Of a stretch of 64,000 nucleotides of DNA, positions 1 through 9,631 are shown one piece after another; within the stretch, counting starts at the first letter, position 1, and every line of letters starts with the position of its first letter. Source of the DNA: Alloacidobacterium dinghuense. GTDB taxonomy: Bacteria; Acidobacteriota; Terriglobia; Terriglobales; Acidobacteriaceae. The translations under genes were made by a program, and so were the position numbers. The stretch spans positions 4,340,001-4,404,000 of the forward strand of contig NZ_CP060394.1 in NCBI RefSeq assembly GCF_014274465.1, in the 5' to 3' direction. Below the pieces are notes generated by a model. It was given only the letters and a program-made list of their open reading frames with translations, did not search any database and was not told the DNA's origin.

Positions 1-559
1 CGGCTTTACGGATGCCGTGGCTGTAAACCTGAGCGGTCACGTCACTGGGTCATGTTCGAATGGACCGGGGCCGAAACTTGGCTTTGTGCAAAACCCGGAT
101 GGCGCCATCACTACATTCAATGTGGATGATGTAGCTGAGGCAACGTCGACCAAACCGACCGCAATCAGCCAGAGTGGGCAGATCACGGGAATTTATACCG
201 ATGTTCAGGGGACCGAGCAGGCGTTTCTGCGGCAGCGAAACGGTACGATTAGTCTGTTCAGCGTTGGGAATGCTGTTGCTACAAACCCTCAGGGGATTAG
301 CCCGGCAGGCAGGATCGCGGGTTTCTGGGTAGACGGAAACAACGAGGATCACGGATTTGTCAGAAAAGAAAATGGCCACAGCGTGTCCTTTGATGTTCCT
401 GGCGCTACCGATACCACTCCTGTTGCTCTGAAAAACGGCATGATAACGGGTCATTACTCAACAGCAAACGGCGATGTTCACGGATTCTTTGTACGCATTG
501 AGGATCTGCTAGAGCAACACCATCACGGATGGGATATGACCGATTTGGATCTTCCCTAG
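1..559 (+). CDS. HAF-repeat extracellular protein, C-terminal part (5' truncated by window edge)
   Basis: The frame is already open at base 2 and ends at 559, so this is the C-terminal ~185 residues of a longer protein. It consists of repeats of about 40 residues with the HAF pattern (G-x-I-x-G-x-Y/F ... H-G-F-x-R ... F-D-V-P-G-A), for example GISPAGRIAGFWVDG followed by DHGFVRKENG. The same architecture occurs in the complete gene at 50464-51603, which has a signal peptide, so this one is probably also secreted. A GTG at 17 is in frame but is not the real start. HAF repeats may form a beta-propeller-like fold; their function is unknown. The last 20 residues (HHHGWDMTDLDLP) leave the repeat pattern. 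Confidence 0.7.
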   Translation, partial: GFTDAVAVNLSGHVTGSCSNGPGPKLGFVQNPDGAITTFNVDDVAEATSTKPTAISQSGQITGIYTDVQGTEQAFLRQRNGTISLFSVGNAVATNPQGISPAGRIAGFWVDGNNEDHGFVRKENGHSVSFDVPGATDTTPVALKNGMITGHYSTANGDVHGFFVRIEDLLEQHHHGWDMTDLDLP

Positions 560-920
560 GACCTCTTACCAGCGTGCAGGCGCTTCCATCATTGCAGGGC
601 CCAGGCTCGCAGCGACGAGCGCCTCCGCTCTTTACCGCTCTTGCGCAACTCTTTTCCACAGCGTTCGAAGGGGGGAACTCCAAGCCTGCTTTTTCAACCA
701 CTCCCCGCAGGCCACGCAGCAGAAGCGGTCCGCCTGTTCCCATGGCTAACGATTAGCCCGCGGCGTATCGATCTCCCTTCGCGGCGGTCCCAATCGCTTG
801 CTGAAGTCCTTTCAAGCTTTTACACTCAAATTTCGGAACTATATCCTTGAAGAGACTCCCAGAGAATCTCTGGCAGTGACAACCGTCTGCGTGGCGAGTC
901 CATACAGACGGGGAGGTTTC
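560..920. other. Intergenic region with stem-loop just upstream of an RBS
   Basis: No convincing gene lies here. Short open frames on both strands have no family resemblance. A hairpin, CCGTCTG (883-889) pairing with CAGACGG (905-911), abuts the ribosome-binding site GGGAGG (911-916) of the lipoprotein gene that follows and could affect its translation. A second small dyad, CCAGAGAATCTCTGG, lies about 20 bases upstream of it. Neither matches a riboswitch class I know. Confidence 0.4.
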
Positions 921-3287
921 ATGCAGCGGTTTTTCGCCCTGATTGCTTTATTTGTACTTTCGATTCCCGTCGGCATCTCCATCGCAGGCTGTGGTGGCAC
1001 AAACCCTAACAACTATTGCATCAAGAATGGCCACGGATACGGTGAGAAGGTCACAGACCTTGACCACATCAACCTGGGACCGGCGTCGACCGGAATCTCC
1101 CTTTCTTATGGGCAGACCGGCCAGGTAAATCAGCCTACCGGCTTCAACTGCAATGGCGGCACGGTCAGCGTCGCACACTATGTTTACGGCACAACGAACC
1201 TGAACCTCGCCGACATTAATCCGTCGACCGGTGCGATCTGCGCCGGCACATGGAACCGTCACAGCGCCTCAGGGATCCCGGACTTCACCATCTGCACGCC
1301 GCCAACGCAGCCGGGAGTCGCTCAGGTCACGGCAAGCGCTTCGGCGGTGACCAGCAATCCGATCAGCATCTATATTCATCCGGCGGTCACGGCGATCACG
1401 ATCGGCTCCCAGACAGCCTGCGTCTCCCAAAACCAGACGTTAAATTATCCGGGAACAACCACGCCCATGCCGCTGACGGTGAATACGCAGGTCTTTGGTC
1501 CCGACGGCGTGACTATCCCTTCCCAATACGTGGGCACCGTCACCTACAACCCTGTAAATAGCAGTATCGTCACCATTAACAACACGACAGACACCACAAG
1601 CACGAATCCTGTAAATGGTCTCGCCACCGCCCTCCAGCCTGGGTCGACGGTCATCAACGCCGTGCTCGCAGGCACCACCTCTGCCGCCGGATATTTCTTC
1701 ACTTGTCCGCCAGCCAGCATTGGACTCACGCTCAACGGCTCAACGGGTATGCCTACTCCCGTGACCGTGACCGCCAGCAGCCCGCAGAATCTCCTGGCGA
1801 ATATTCCTGACACAACCGGGACCGGCATCAGCGGCCTCTCGCTGGACTACACCTCGACGCAGCCCAAACAGATCTCCGTCAGCAGTTCCGGTACGGTGAC
1901 CGCTACCTTCCCGACGACCACCACGATTACGGCAATATGCCAACCCGGCACGTGCAATCCCGCGCCGGTAAATATCATCGGCCAGCTGGGAACCGGCCTG
2001 CCTGTTACCAGTAATCCTGTCATTGTGAACTCTCCGGGACGCAGCAGCAGCAAGCTGTGGCTGGCCTCGTCGCAATCTTCTTACTTCACGCCGCTCGACC
2101 TGACTGCAACCGGAGCACCGACGCCGATCAAGCTGCCGTACATTCCGAACTCGATGGTGCTCGATCAGAACGGCACGAATCTTTACTTCGGCAGCTATCA
2201 CGAGCTGATGGTCGTCAGTGCAGGAACCAATACGCTCAGCAAGGAAGACACGAACGTTCCCGGAGTCGTGCTCGCGGTTTCGCCGGACAGCGCAACTGCA
2301 GTCATCAACGACCAGGTGAATCAGATCATCTATCTCTACAACGGGAGCAAAGGGTCATTCACCAGCGTTGGCGGGCTCGCGACGCGCGCGCAGTATTCTC
2401 CGGATGGGAAGAATCTCTACATCATCGGGCCCAACAACTTCTACGTCTACAACGCAGCGACCGGTTGGAGCACGTACACGAACTCGAATGGCGGCACGAA
2501 TGTCTGCACCACAGCCCAGCTGAATAACAACAACAACACTACAACCTTTGACCCGTTCTGCTCTCCAGACATTACCGTTGCGATCCCCAGCATCGGTCCC
2601 TTCATCACCGGATCGAACACCACGGCCAATGGTTTCTGCCCGAATACGACGGTGAGTCCGCCGGTTTATTATCCGCTTGCGGCGACCATCGCGACGGCCT
2701 CGGATCACGTCACAGCTACCAATGACGGCAATCACATTCTGGGAGCAACCGCGAACCCGGCTCAGATTGCCGATATCTCGGTCAAAATTCCCATCGGATC
2801 ATGCCCGTCGAGTAATCAGGGCATCAAGCTGCAGCAGGGTTCGGGCACAAATCCTGGCGACTACAGCATCAATACCTCGGCGCTCAGCAGCATCACTCCA
2901 ACTGAAATCAATCAGGTCGTCTCATCCCCGACTGCAGCCATTGCCTTCGTCACGTACAGCGCAGCAAGCGCAACCGGCCTGTTGCCGGCCTATACTCCAT
3001 CGACAACGTACGGCACTGCTGGAACAGTGTCGAATGTGCAGCTCTCAACCGGAGCGCAGGCGCCGCTCTCCGGCGCATTCAGCCCCGATGATTCGACTTT
3101 CTTCGTCGGCACCTCGGGTGACAATCTGCTGCACTTCATTGATATTCAATCGCTCACTGATACGCAGACGGTTAATCCTAAGCTGCCAAAATGTGTCCAG
3201 CAACCGGCAAACGGAGCGCCTGTTTGTGATCCCAGCACGGCGGTTCCTGTCCAGTTCATCGCGGTACAACCACGCACAACAACTTAA
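921..3287 (+). CDS. Surface lipoprotein with Ig-like and beta-propeller regions
   Basis: A 788-residue predicted lipoprotein. The start at 921 is chosen because GGGAGG lies 5 bases upstream and the protein then begins with a signal peptide (MQRFFALIALFVLSIP) ending in an I-A-G-C lipobox; the open frame extends upstream to 798 without such support. The first ~370 residues are Thr/Ser/Asn-rich and contain bacterial Ig-like segments (e.g. KQISVSSSGTVTATFP, BIG2-like). From about residue 380 there are YncE/beta-propeller-type strands (LWLASSQSSYFTPLDL, YSPDGKNLYIIG, GAFSPDDSTFFVGT). It ends with an R-T-T-T tail. It is probably exposed on the cell surface. No enzymatic residues were recognised. 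A hairpin terminator follows at 3309. Confidence 0.75.
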   Translation: MQRFFALIALFVLSIPVGISIAGCGGTNPNNYCIKNGHGYGEKVTDLDHINLGPASTGISLSYGQTGQVNQPTGFNCNGGTVSVAHYVYGTTNLNLADINPSTGAICAGTWNRHSASGIPDFTICTPPTQPGVAQVTASASAVTSNPISIYIHPAVTAITIGSQTACVSQNQTLNYPGTTTPMPLTVNTQVFGPDGVTIPSQYVGTVTYNPVNSSIVTINNTTDTTSTNPVNGLATALQPGSTVINAVLAGTTSAAGYFFTCPPASIGLTLNGSTGMPTPVTVTASSPQNLLANIPDTTGTGISGLSLDYTSTQPKQISVSSSGTVTATFPTTTTITAICQPGTCNPAPVNIIGQLGTGLPVTSNPVIVNSPGRSSSKLWLASSQSSYFTPLDLTATGAPTPIKLPYIPNSMVLDQNGTNLYFGSYHELMVVSAGTNTLSKEDTNVPGVVLAVSPDSATAVINDQVNQIIYLYNGSKGSFTSVGGLATRAQYSPDGKNLYIIGPNNFYVYNAATGWSTYTNSNGGTNVCTTAQLNNNNNTTTFDPFCSPDITVAIPSIGPFITGSNTTANGFCPNTTVSPPVYYPLAATIATASDHVTATNDGNHILGATANPAQIADISVKIPIGSCPSSNQGIKLQQGSGTNPGDYSINTSALSSITPTEINQVVSSPTAAIAFVTYSAASATGLLPAYTPSTTYGTAGTVSNVQLSTGAQAPLSGAFSPDDSTFFVGTSGDNLLHFIDIQSLTDTQTVNPKLPKCVQQPANGAPVCDPSTAVPVQFIAVQPRTTT

Positions 3288-3308
3288 TTCGTTCAGCCCT
3301 CCACAGAA

Positions 3309-3341
3309 GATGCCCGCAGCCAAAAGCGGCGGGCATTTCTA
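3309..3341 (+). terminator. Rho-independent terminator
   Basis: Stem ATGCCCGC (3310-3317) pairs with GCGGGCAT (3329-3336) and is followed by TTTCT. It lies 22 bases after the lipoprotein stop codon. Confidence 0.75.
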
Positions 3342-3530
3342 TCTCTGGCGCGACTTTGCGCATGCCTTTCCGGGCATTCTCGCCGTTTTTACATTCTGTT
3401 CATGCTGCATTCATAGCCCCTTTAGAGTGAACCTTTAGTGTCTTTGTAGTTACGCCCGAATACACAAATCTGCTGTGCGTAGGCCTGAATCACTCCCTGC
3501 ACGACAATTTACTGATTTGAGGAGGCTACT

Positions 3531-6500
3531 ATGAAACACCCTCGTTCATGGGCATGGTATCGTTACACCATAGCCCTCGCTGTCATCGCATTTCTCGGCT
3601 CATCCGTTAACGCTCAAGTTAATACTGCCAGCCTTTCCGGTTTAATTACTGACCCGAGCGGCGCAGCCGTTCCAAACGTAACCGTCAATGCTACAAGTCC
3701 AGCCACCGGCTATGCGCGCGTCGTCACCACCGACAACGCCGGCTATTACACTTTCCAGAACCTGCCGATCGGGCAGTACACGGTACGAGTGGAAGCTCCC
3801 GGATTTACGACAGACCAGGAAAATGTAACTCTCAATGTTGCAGAAAAGGGCCGCCGCGATTTCTCGCTTCAGGTTGGCTCAGAGCAACAGACCGTCCAAG
3901 TGGAAGCGCAGGGCATAGGCCTTTCCCCCGATGACGCCTCGATCGGCACAGTCGTTGACTCGAGGACAATCGAACAGACTCCGCTTTACCTGCGCAACTG
4001 GGATGACTTGCTTCGCACAGTTCCCGGCGTGCAGATTAGCCGCTTCACGCAGCAGAGCGGTTCCACCTCAGCCGGACGCACCGGCGACTTCAACGTCAAC
4101 GGCATCCACTCGCTTCAGAACAACTTCATTCTCGACGGCATCGACAACAACACCTTCTCGGAAAACGTGCAGGAACTCAGCACTGAGTCTGCGCACCCGT
4201 CGGTTGACGTCATCGCCGAATTCAACATCATCACGAATCCCTACTCGGCTGAGTATGGACGCGCACCGGGAGCCGCAGTCTCCGTCAACACCCGGAGCGG
4301 CACCAATCAGTTCCACGGCCTCGCCTATGAGTACGTGCGCAATCAGTACTTTGACGCTACGGACTTCATCACCAAGCAGCACAACCAGCCCAAGGCGGAA
4401 AACAATCAGAACCAGTTCGGCGGCAGCTTCGGCGGCCCGATCCTCAAGAACCGGCTCTTTGGTTTCTTTAACTACGAGGGCACGCGCATCAAGCAGGGCG
4501 TGAACCGCACCTCCACCGTGCCGCTCGATAACGAGCGTATCGGCGACTTCAGCCCAGAAACCAGCGCGAAGGTCGGCATCAAGTATCCGACGATCTACGA
4601 TCCGCAGACTGGCCAGCCTTTCGCCGACAACAAAATCCCGGCAGGCCGCATCGACCCGGTTGTCGCCAGTCTCATCGCGCTCTTCCCCGAACCAAATGTA
4701 GCTTCGAACGGCTCGTTTGCAGAAACAAACAACTACTTCCGCACCGGCGGCGTGCAGGATAACAACGACAGCTATAACGGCCGCGTCGACTGGACAGCTT
4801 CGCAGAACGACACCGTCTTCGCGCGCTATAACTATTCGAATCGCTTCCGCTTCATCCCCGGCTACTTTGGCGGGTTGGCCGACGGCAGCAGCACCTCAGC
4901 GTGGGGCCGCCAATACCTGAAGAACCACAGCCTCGTTATCGGCTGGACGCATGTTTTCAGCGCAAGCATGGTCAACGACTTCCGCTTCGGCTGGGTACGC
5001 AATTACTCTTTCGCAGAGCAGGACCCGTTTGCTCTGACGGAATATGCCGGAAACTTTGTTCCCGGTATTCCCATCAACCCGGCGGTCGGCGGCGGTGTTC
5101 CGCTCACCACGTTCAGCGGTTCAATCGGAGCTTTCGTTGGATCACCTGACTTCCTGCCCAAGCAGCAGGTGCCACAGCAATTCCAGTACAACGACACGCT
5201 TTCGATCACGCACGGCAGGCAGACTTATAAAATCGGCGCCTCGCTCTATGCGCCAATGCGCAACCTCTTCCAGGACGAGCCCGGCATGCGCGGCGATATG
5301 ACCTTTACCGGCATCTTCACCTGCGAACGCAATGCATCCAGCCAGTGCATTTCAAACACCGGCTTTCCTTATGCCGACGGCCTGCTCGGCCAAGTGCAGA
5401 GCAACCAGCTCACCAACGTCCACTTCGTCGATCAGCGCATCTGGATGCTCTCCGGCTTCTTTGAAGATGACTGGAAGGTCACGCCGAAGCTCACCCTCAA
5501 TCTCGGCTTGCGCTATGACTTTGCCACACCCGCGCTCAACGCCAAGAACCAGATGGCGAATTTCGATCCCGACTCGGGCTCGCTGGTCTTCGCTCGCTCC
5601 GGCAGCCTGAAGTCGCGCTCGCTGGTCGACACCAACTACAAGAACTTCGGCCCGCGCCTCGGCTTTGCCTACTCGCCCGACCAGAAAACAGTCGTGCGTG
5701 GTGGATACGGCATCTACTACACCGTCTTCGAGCGCTACGGCAGCGAAGACCAGCTCTCGCTCAATCCACCATTCCTCATCAACAAGACACAGTCGGCTGC
5801 TTCAACCTCAACGACTCCGGCCATGATCGCGCAGCAGGGCTTCCCGTCGAACTATCTCGACCCCTCGACCATCAATCTCAACAACCTCACCTCCTTCCAT
5901 ATCCGCGCTCTGAACTCGAACGACCCCACGCCTTATGTCCAACAGTGGAGCTTCGGCATTCAGCGCGCTATTGCAAACACCTGGACAGCTGAGGTGGACT
6001 ATGTTGGCACCAAGTCAACGCATCTTGACATCATCCGCGACTACAACCAGCCGATTATCTCTGGCAACACTGTTCAGACGACGACAAACAGCAGCGGTAA
6101 AACGGTGCCGGTCATTCCCTACTCCAACTTCGGCCAGATCGAATACACAGACCCGATCGGCTTCGGCAACTACAACGGCTTGCAGGCAAGCCTCAAGCGC
6201 CGCTTCCAGGCAGGCTTGAGCCTGCAGGCTGCCTATACCTACTCACACAGCCTCGATAACGCGCCGGAGGAACTCGAAAGCAACTCTGGCGATGCGCCGA
6301 ATGGACGCAACGCGGCCGCGTGGTATGGCAACAGTGACTTCGATATCCGCAATCGCGTCTCTGTCAGCTATGTCTATGAGCTGCCCTTCGGTCATGGCAA
6401 GTCGATGCTGAACAGCGGTCCGCTCTCGTGGATCTTCGGAGACTTCCGTACTTCGGGCGTCTACACCTTCTACTCTGGGCACCCGTTCACGGTGAACTCC

Positions 6501-6923
6501 GGTGGCACGCTCGCCAGCGCACTCGATCCTTATGGCTATGCTGTAGCTACGCCGTTCGTCGTCGGCAAGCCGCGCGTCATCGGCGATCCAGCATGCTACT
6601 TCTACATCTCGACGAACAAAGCGTGCTCCCAATTCGCGCCCAACACCACCGATGCCTATGTGGCTGCGCCCGCCGGTCAATTCGGCAACAGTGGACGCAA
6701 CACGCTCATCGGACCACGCACCAATGTGTTCGACGCAGCTCTGATGCGGGACTTCCCCATTGAACGCGTCAATCTTCAGGCTCGTTGGGAAGTCTTCAAC
6801 GTAACCAATACGCCGGAGTTTGGCCAGCCCGGCAACAACATCACCAGCAGTTCTGCGGGCAGTATCACCACGCTATCCGGCGATCCTCGCGTCATGCAGT
6901 TTGCATTGCGCATATCCTTCTAA
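3531..6923 (+). CDS. Oar-like TonB-dependent outer-membrane receptor
   Basis: An 1130-residue TonB-dependent receptor of the acidobacterial Oar-like type. It has a signal peptide (residues ~1-28, cleavage after VNA), a carboxypeptidase-regulatory-like beta-sandwich at ~30-115 (SLSGLITDPSGAAVPNVTVN ... GYYTFQNLPIGQYTVRVEAPGF), a plug domain (~130-260, NVNGIHSLQNNFILDGIDNN) and a beta-barrel that ends with the terminal aromatic signature ALRISF. The start is supported by GAGGAGG at 3519-3525. Receptors of this type usually import oligosaccharides or other large substrates; the substrate cannot be deduced. It is flanked by terminators on both sides, so it is probably monocistronic. A remnant of a second gene of the same family lies at 35371-35751. 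Confidence 0.92.
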   Translation: MKHPRSWAWYRYTIALAVIAFLGSSVNAQVNTASLSGLITDPSGAAVPNVTVNATSPATGYARVVTTDNAGYYTFQNLPIGQYTVRVEAPGFTTDQENVTLNVAEKGRRDFSLQVGSEQQTVQVEAQGIGLSPDDASIGTVVDSRTIEQTPLYLRNWDDLLRTVPGVQISRFTQQSGSTSAGRTGDFNVNGIHSLQNNFILDGIDNNTFSENVQELSTESAHPSVDVIAEFNIITNPYSAEYGRAPGAAVSVNTRSGTNQFHGLAYEYVRNQYFDATDFITKQHNQPKAENNQNQFGGSFGGPILKNRLFGFFNYEGTRIKQGVNRTSTVPLDNERIGDFSPETSAKVGIKYPTIYDPQTGQPFADNKIPAGRIDPVVASLIALFPEPNVASNGSFAETNNYFRTGGVQDNNDSYNGRVDWTASQNDTVFARYNYSNRFRFIPGYFGGLADGSSTSAWGRQYLKNHSLVIGWTHVFSASMVNDFRFGWVRNYSFAEQDPFALTEYAGNFVPGIPINPAVGGGVPLTTFSGSIGAFVGSPDFLPKQQVPQQFQYNDTLSITHGRQTYKIGASLYAPMRNLFQDEPGMRGDMTFTGIFTCERNASSQCISNTGFPYADGLLGQVQSNQLTNVHFVDQRIWMLSGFFEDDWKVTPKLTLNLGLRYDFATPALNAKNQMANFDPDSGSLVFARSGSLKSRSLVDTNYKNFGPRLGFAYSPDQKTVVRGGYGIYYTVFERYGSEDQLSLNPPFLINKTQSAASTSTTPAMIAQQGFPSNYLDPSTINLNNLTSFHIRALNSNDPTPYVQQWSFGIQRAIANTWTAEVDYVGTKSTHLDIIRDYNQPIISGNTVQTTTNSSGKTVPVIPYSNFGQIEYTDPIGFGNYNGLQASLKRRFQAGLSLQAAYTYSHSLDNAPEELESNSGDAPNGRNAAAWYGNSDFDIRNRVSVSYVYELPFGHGKSMLNSGPLSWIFGDFRTSGVYTFYSGHPFTVNSGGTLASALDPYGYAVATPFVVGKPRVIGDPACYFYISTNKACSQFAPNTTDAYVAAPAGQFGNSGRNTLIGPRTNVFDAALMRDFPIERVNLQARWEVFNVTNTPEFGQPGNNITSSSAGSITTLSGDPRVMQFALRISF

Positions 6924-6940
6924 CTGAGAATTGACAAGCG

Positions 6941-6968
6941 GGGCCTGCAGAAATGCAGGCCCTACTTC
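6941..6968 (+). terminator. Rho-independent terminator
   Basis: Perfect 9-bp stem GGGCCTGCA (6942-6950), loop GAAA, TGCAGGCCC (6955-6963), then TACTTCTTT. It terminates the receptor gene. Confidence 0.8.
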
Positions 6969-7045
6969 TTTCCGCGTAAGTTTGAACAGGCGCTTTACAA
7001 ATTGAACTGCCATCCCGCGTCGGGTGCCGGAATGCTCTGAACACA

Positions 7046-8539
7046 ATGATCAAGAAAATTCTGCCTGGACTCTTGTCGCTCCTTTGCCTGACTTTCTTTT
7101 CTTTGGAAGCCCTCTCCGCACAAGTCAAACCCGACATCACTCTCAAAGGCGTCATCACAGGGAGCGAGAACAACAGCTACGTCGAAGCGCCCTTCACAGT
7201 GCCGGACGGGATTGTATCGATCACGGTTACATTTCATTACACGGGGAAAGAACAGCACACCGCACTCGATCTCGGGCTATTTGATCCTGAGCGTTTTCGC
7301 GGCTGGAGCGGCGGCAACAAGGACCACTTCACCGTAAGCACGACCAGCGCCACGCCATCCTATCTTCCCGGCCCGCTTCCAGCCGGACAATGGAAGCTGA
7401 TTATCGGTGTCCCCAATATCCGTGAGACGGTCACGTCCAATTACGAAGCGAACATTTTCTTCACGCGAGAGAAGAGCACGCCGACATCGTTCGCGGACGC
7501 GCCTCTGCGCGATGGCCCAGCCTGGTATCGCGGCGATCTCCACATTCACACGGCACACAGTGATGGAAGCTGCCAAAGTCAGAGTGGCAAGAAAGTGCCA
7601 TGCCCCGTCTTCCTTACCGCTGAGACGGCGTCAGCGCGCGGTCTCGACTTCATTGCCGTCACCGATCACAACACCGATTCGCACTACGATGCTCTGCGCG
7701 AACTCCAGCCCTATTTCGACAAGCTGCTCTTCATTCCCGGCCGCGAAATCACAACCTTCTGGGGACACGCCAACCTCTTCGGCCCGACAGACTTTGTCGA
7801 CTTCCGCGTCGGCACAACTGTTCCTTCCGCGCAGATGCTCTTTGAAGAAGCAGCGCGCATGCATGCCATTCTTTCGATCAACCATCCGAATGCGCCTACA
7901 GGCCAAGTCTGCATGGGCTGCGGCTGGACACCGAAAGAAGCCGTCGATCCACATCTGATCCAGTCCATCGAAGCGGTGAACGGCGGTGCTGAGGAGGGCC
8001 AGTATTCCGGCATCAGTTTCTGGGAGAAATATCTGAATCAGGGCTACCGCATTACCGCCATCGGCGGCAGCGACAACCACAACGCGCCAGCGCCAGCCGG
8101 GTCGAGGAGCGCTATCGGCAGCCCAACGACTGTGATCTACGCAGACAATCTATCTGTGCCAGCGATCCTTGACGGCATCCGCAAAGGACACGTCTTCATC
8201 GACCTCAGCGCAACGCGCGACCGTCGCTTTGAGATCGCCGCTGAAGATGGCAATCAAAAAGGCATCATGGGAGATGCGCTGCCTGCCCCAGCCGGCTCAA
8301 CGGTGCAGATATCCGCGCATGTCGTCGCCTGTTCTGGGAACAAGCTGCGTTTCCTGCTCGATGGCCAGCCTGTTGCTTCACTCGACTCTAACATCTCACA
8401 GGCGGACCAGGGCATCTCACTTACCCTGCCGTCAGACGGCAAAAAGCACTGGCTGCGTCCCGATGTCGTCTCACCCGAGGGTAAGCTGATCCTCCTCGGC
8501 AACCCCATCTATCTCAACTACACGGAAGACAAAAAATGA
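7046..8539 (+). CDS. Exported PHP-domain metallohydrolase (CehA/McbA family)
   Basis: A 497-residue protein with a signal peptide (MIKKILPGLLSLLCLTFF...ALSAQ), an N-terminal beta-rich domain (~25-155) and a PHP domain. Metal-binding signatures are visible: RGDLHIHTAHSDG (~165-177), VTDHNTDSH, IPGREITTFWGHANLFG, ILSINHPN and GGSDNHN. This pattern fits the CehA/McbA family, named after carbamate hydrolases; most members are uncharacterised phosphoesterase- or hydrolase-like proteins. The stop codon overlaps the start of the next gene (ATGA), so the two are probably translated together as a periplasmic phosphoesterase pair. The substrate is unknown. Confidence 0.85.
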   Translation: MIKKILPGLLSLLCLTFFSLEALSAQVKPDITLKGVITGSENNSYVEAPFTVPDGIVSITVTFHYTGKEQHTALDLGLFDPERFRGWSGGNKDHFTVSTTSATPSYLPGPLPAGQWKLIIGVPNIRETVTSNYEANIFFTREKSTPTSFADAPLRDGPAWYRGDLHIHTAHSDGSCQSQSGKKVPCPVFLTAETASARGLDFIAVTDHNTDSHYDALRELQPYFDKLLFIPGREITTFWGHANLFGPTDFVDFRVGTTVPSAQMLFEEAARMHAILSINHPNAPTGQVCMGCGWTPKEAVDPHLIQSIEAVNGGAEEGQYSGISFWEKYLNQGYRITAIGGSDNHNAPAPAGSRSAIGSPTTVIYADNLSVPAILDGIRKGHVFIDLSATRDRRFEIAAEDGNQKGIMGDALPAPAGSTVQISAHVVACSGNKLRFLLDGQPVASLDSNISQADQGISLTLPSDGKKHWLRPDVVSPEGKLILLGNPIYLNYTEDKK

Positions 8540-9567
8540 AAAAAGCCTCTGTCATCCTGACCCTGAACGCAGTGAAGGGGAAGGATCTGCTTTTTGCGAT
8601 TGCTGCCGCCACACTCTTCGCTGTCACGCCAGTACTCATGGCACAGAGCGCAGCGCACCCCGGCGCACGCACGGTCATGGACGCGCACAACTGTTATCCC
8701 TACTACGAATGGTGGTACGACCGCATCGACCGCGCACTCTCTGCTGGAACACCTCTCGCCATCGAACAGGATCTCGCTTGGTACACCGATAAGAAGACCG
8801 GCAAATCATGGTCGATCGTCACTCATGGATTGCCCGGCGAAGGCAACGAGCCAACCATGAAGCAGTATTTTTTTGAACGCGTCCGCCCCATCGTCGAGCA
8901 GGCGCTGCGCGACGGAAATCATGGCGACTGGCCGATCATCACGCTCAACCTCGATTTCAAGACAGAGGAGCCCGCGCACCTGCGCGCTGTCTTCGCGCTG
9001 CTGAACGAATATAAGGACTGGCTCATCACCGCGCAGCGCACTGCTGACGGCACCACTCCGCAGCCACTCGATATCCGCCCGATCCTCGTGTTGACCGGCG
9101 AATCGGACGCACAAGAGAAAGTGTTCTACAACGAGGTTCCCGTCGGCGCGAAGCTGCTTGTTTTCGGAGCCGCGCACACCAATACAAAGAACAAGATGGC
9201 CGCCCCTGAGATTCTCGAACCCGCGCGTGCAACCAATTACCGCCGCTGGTGGAACAACCCGTGGGGAGTCGTTGAGGAGAGCGGCCAAAACAAGGCCGGC
9301 GACTGGACGAAGGAAGACAATCTCCGCCTGCGGGCGCTCGTTGAACACGCCCACCAGAATGGATTGTGGATTCGCTTCTACACGCTCGACGGCGTCGACA
9401 ACAAACAAGACTTGAGCTGCCACGGCTGGTTCTCGGGCTATCAGTTCGGATCGTATGCCGCCGCTGAAGCGCGTTGGCGCGCTGCACTCGAAGCAGGCGT
9501 GGACTACATCGCCAGCGACCAGTACGAGGCGCTGGGCAAGTTCATCAAAGAGAACACGCAACACTAA
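8536..9567 (+). CDS. Exported PLC-like (PI-PLC/GDPD-type) phosphodiesterase
   Basis: A 343-residue protein coupled to the upstream PHP gene by a 4-bp ATGA overlap. It shows the start of a phospholipase C-like TIM barrel: MDAHNCYPYYEWWYDRIDRAL, GTPLAIEQDLAWY and later LNLDFKTEE, VLTGESDA and YIASDQYEAL. These fit the PI-PLC / glycerophosphodiester phosphodiesterase superfamily. The hydrophobic segment LLFAIAAATLFAVTPVLMAQ acts as a signal peptide. The residues before it (VILTLNAVKGKDLLF) are encoded by a dispersed repeat (8551-8590), so the n-region of the signal peptide appears to derive from a repeat insertion. Superfamily membership is reasonably sure; the substrate is not known. Confidence 0.75.
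   Translation: MKKASVILTLNAVKGKDLLFAIAAATLFAVTPVLMAQSAAHPGARTVMDAHNCYPYYEWWYDRIDRALSAGTPLAIEQDLAWYTDKKTGKSWSIVTHGLPGEGNEPTMKQYFFERVRPIVEQALRDGNHGDWPIITLNLDFKTEEPAHLRAVFALLNEYKDWLITAQRTADGTTPQPLDIRPILVLTGESDAQEKVFYNEVPVGAKLLVFGAAHTNTKNKMAAPEILEPARATNYRRWWNNPWGVVEESGQNKAGDWTKEDNLRLRALVEHAHQNGLWIRFYTLDGVDNKQDLSCHGWFSGYQFGSYAAAEARWRAALEAGVDYIASDQYEALGKFIKENTQH
8551..8590 (+). repeat. Dispersed 'GTCATCCTGA...AAGGATCTGC' repeat inside a signal-peptide region
   Basis: The sequence begins GTCATCCTGACCCTGAACGC and ends GGGGAAGGATCTGC, the same family as the copies at 17361, 18702, 18864, 58885 and 61735. It is read in frame as VILTLNAVKGKDLL. Confidence 0.65.
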
Positions 9568-9631
9568 AGTGTAGTCACGGCAGGGATCGAATCCTGATGC
9601 CTGCGCAGAAGCTCCGCGGATTCAGGCGACA

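Noticed and set aside
405-743. 112-codon minus-strand frame covering the end of the HAF gene and spacer
   Set aside because: Arg/Cys/Gly-rich, overlaps a real gene and lacks an RBS; such translations of intergenic GC-rich DNA are common.
9575-9605. tRNA-like sequence GGGATCGAATCCTG
   Set aside because: It is only a short palindrome; no cloverleaf, anticodon stem or CCA context.
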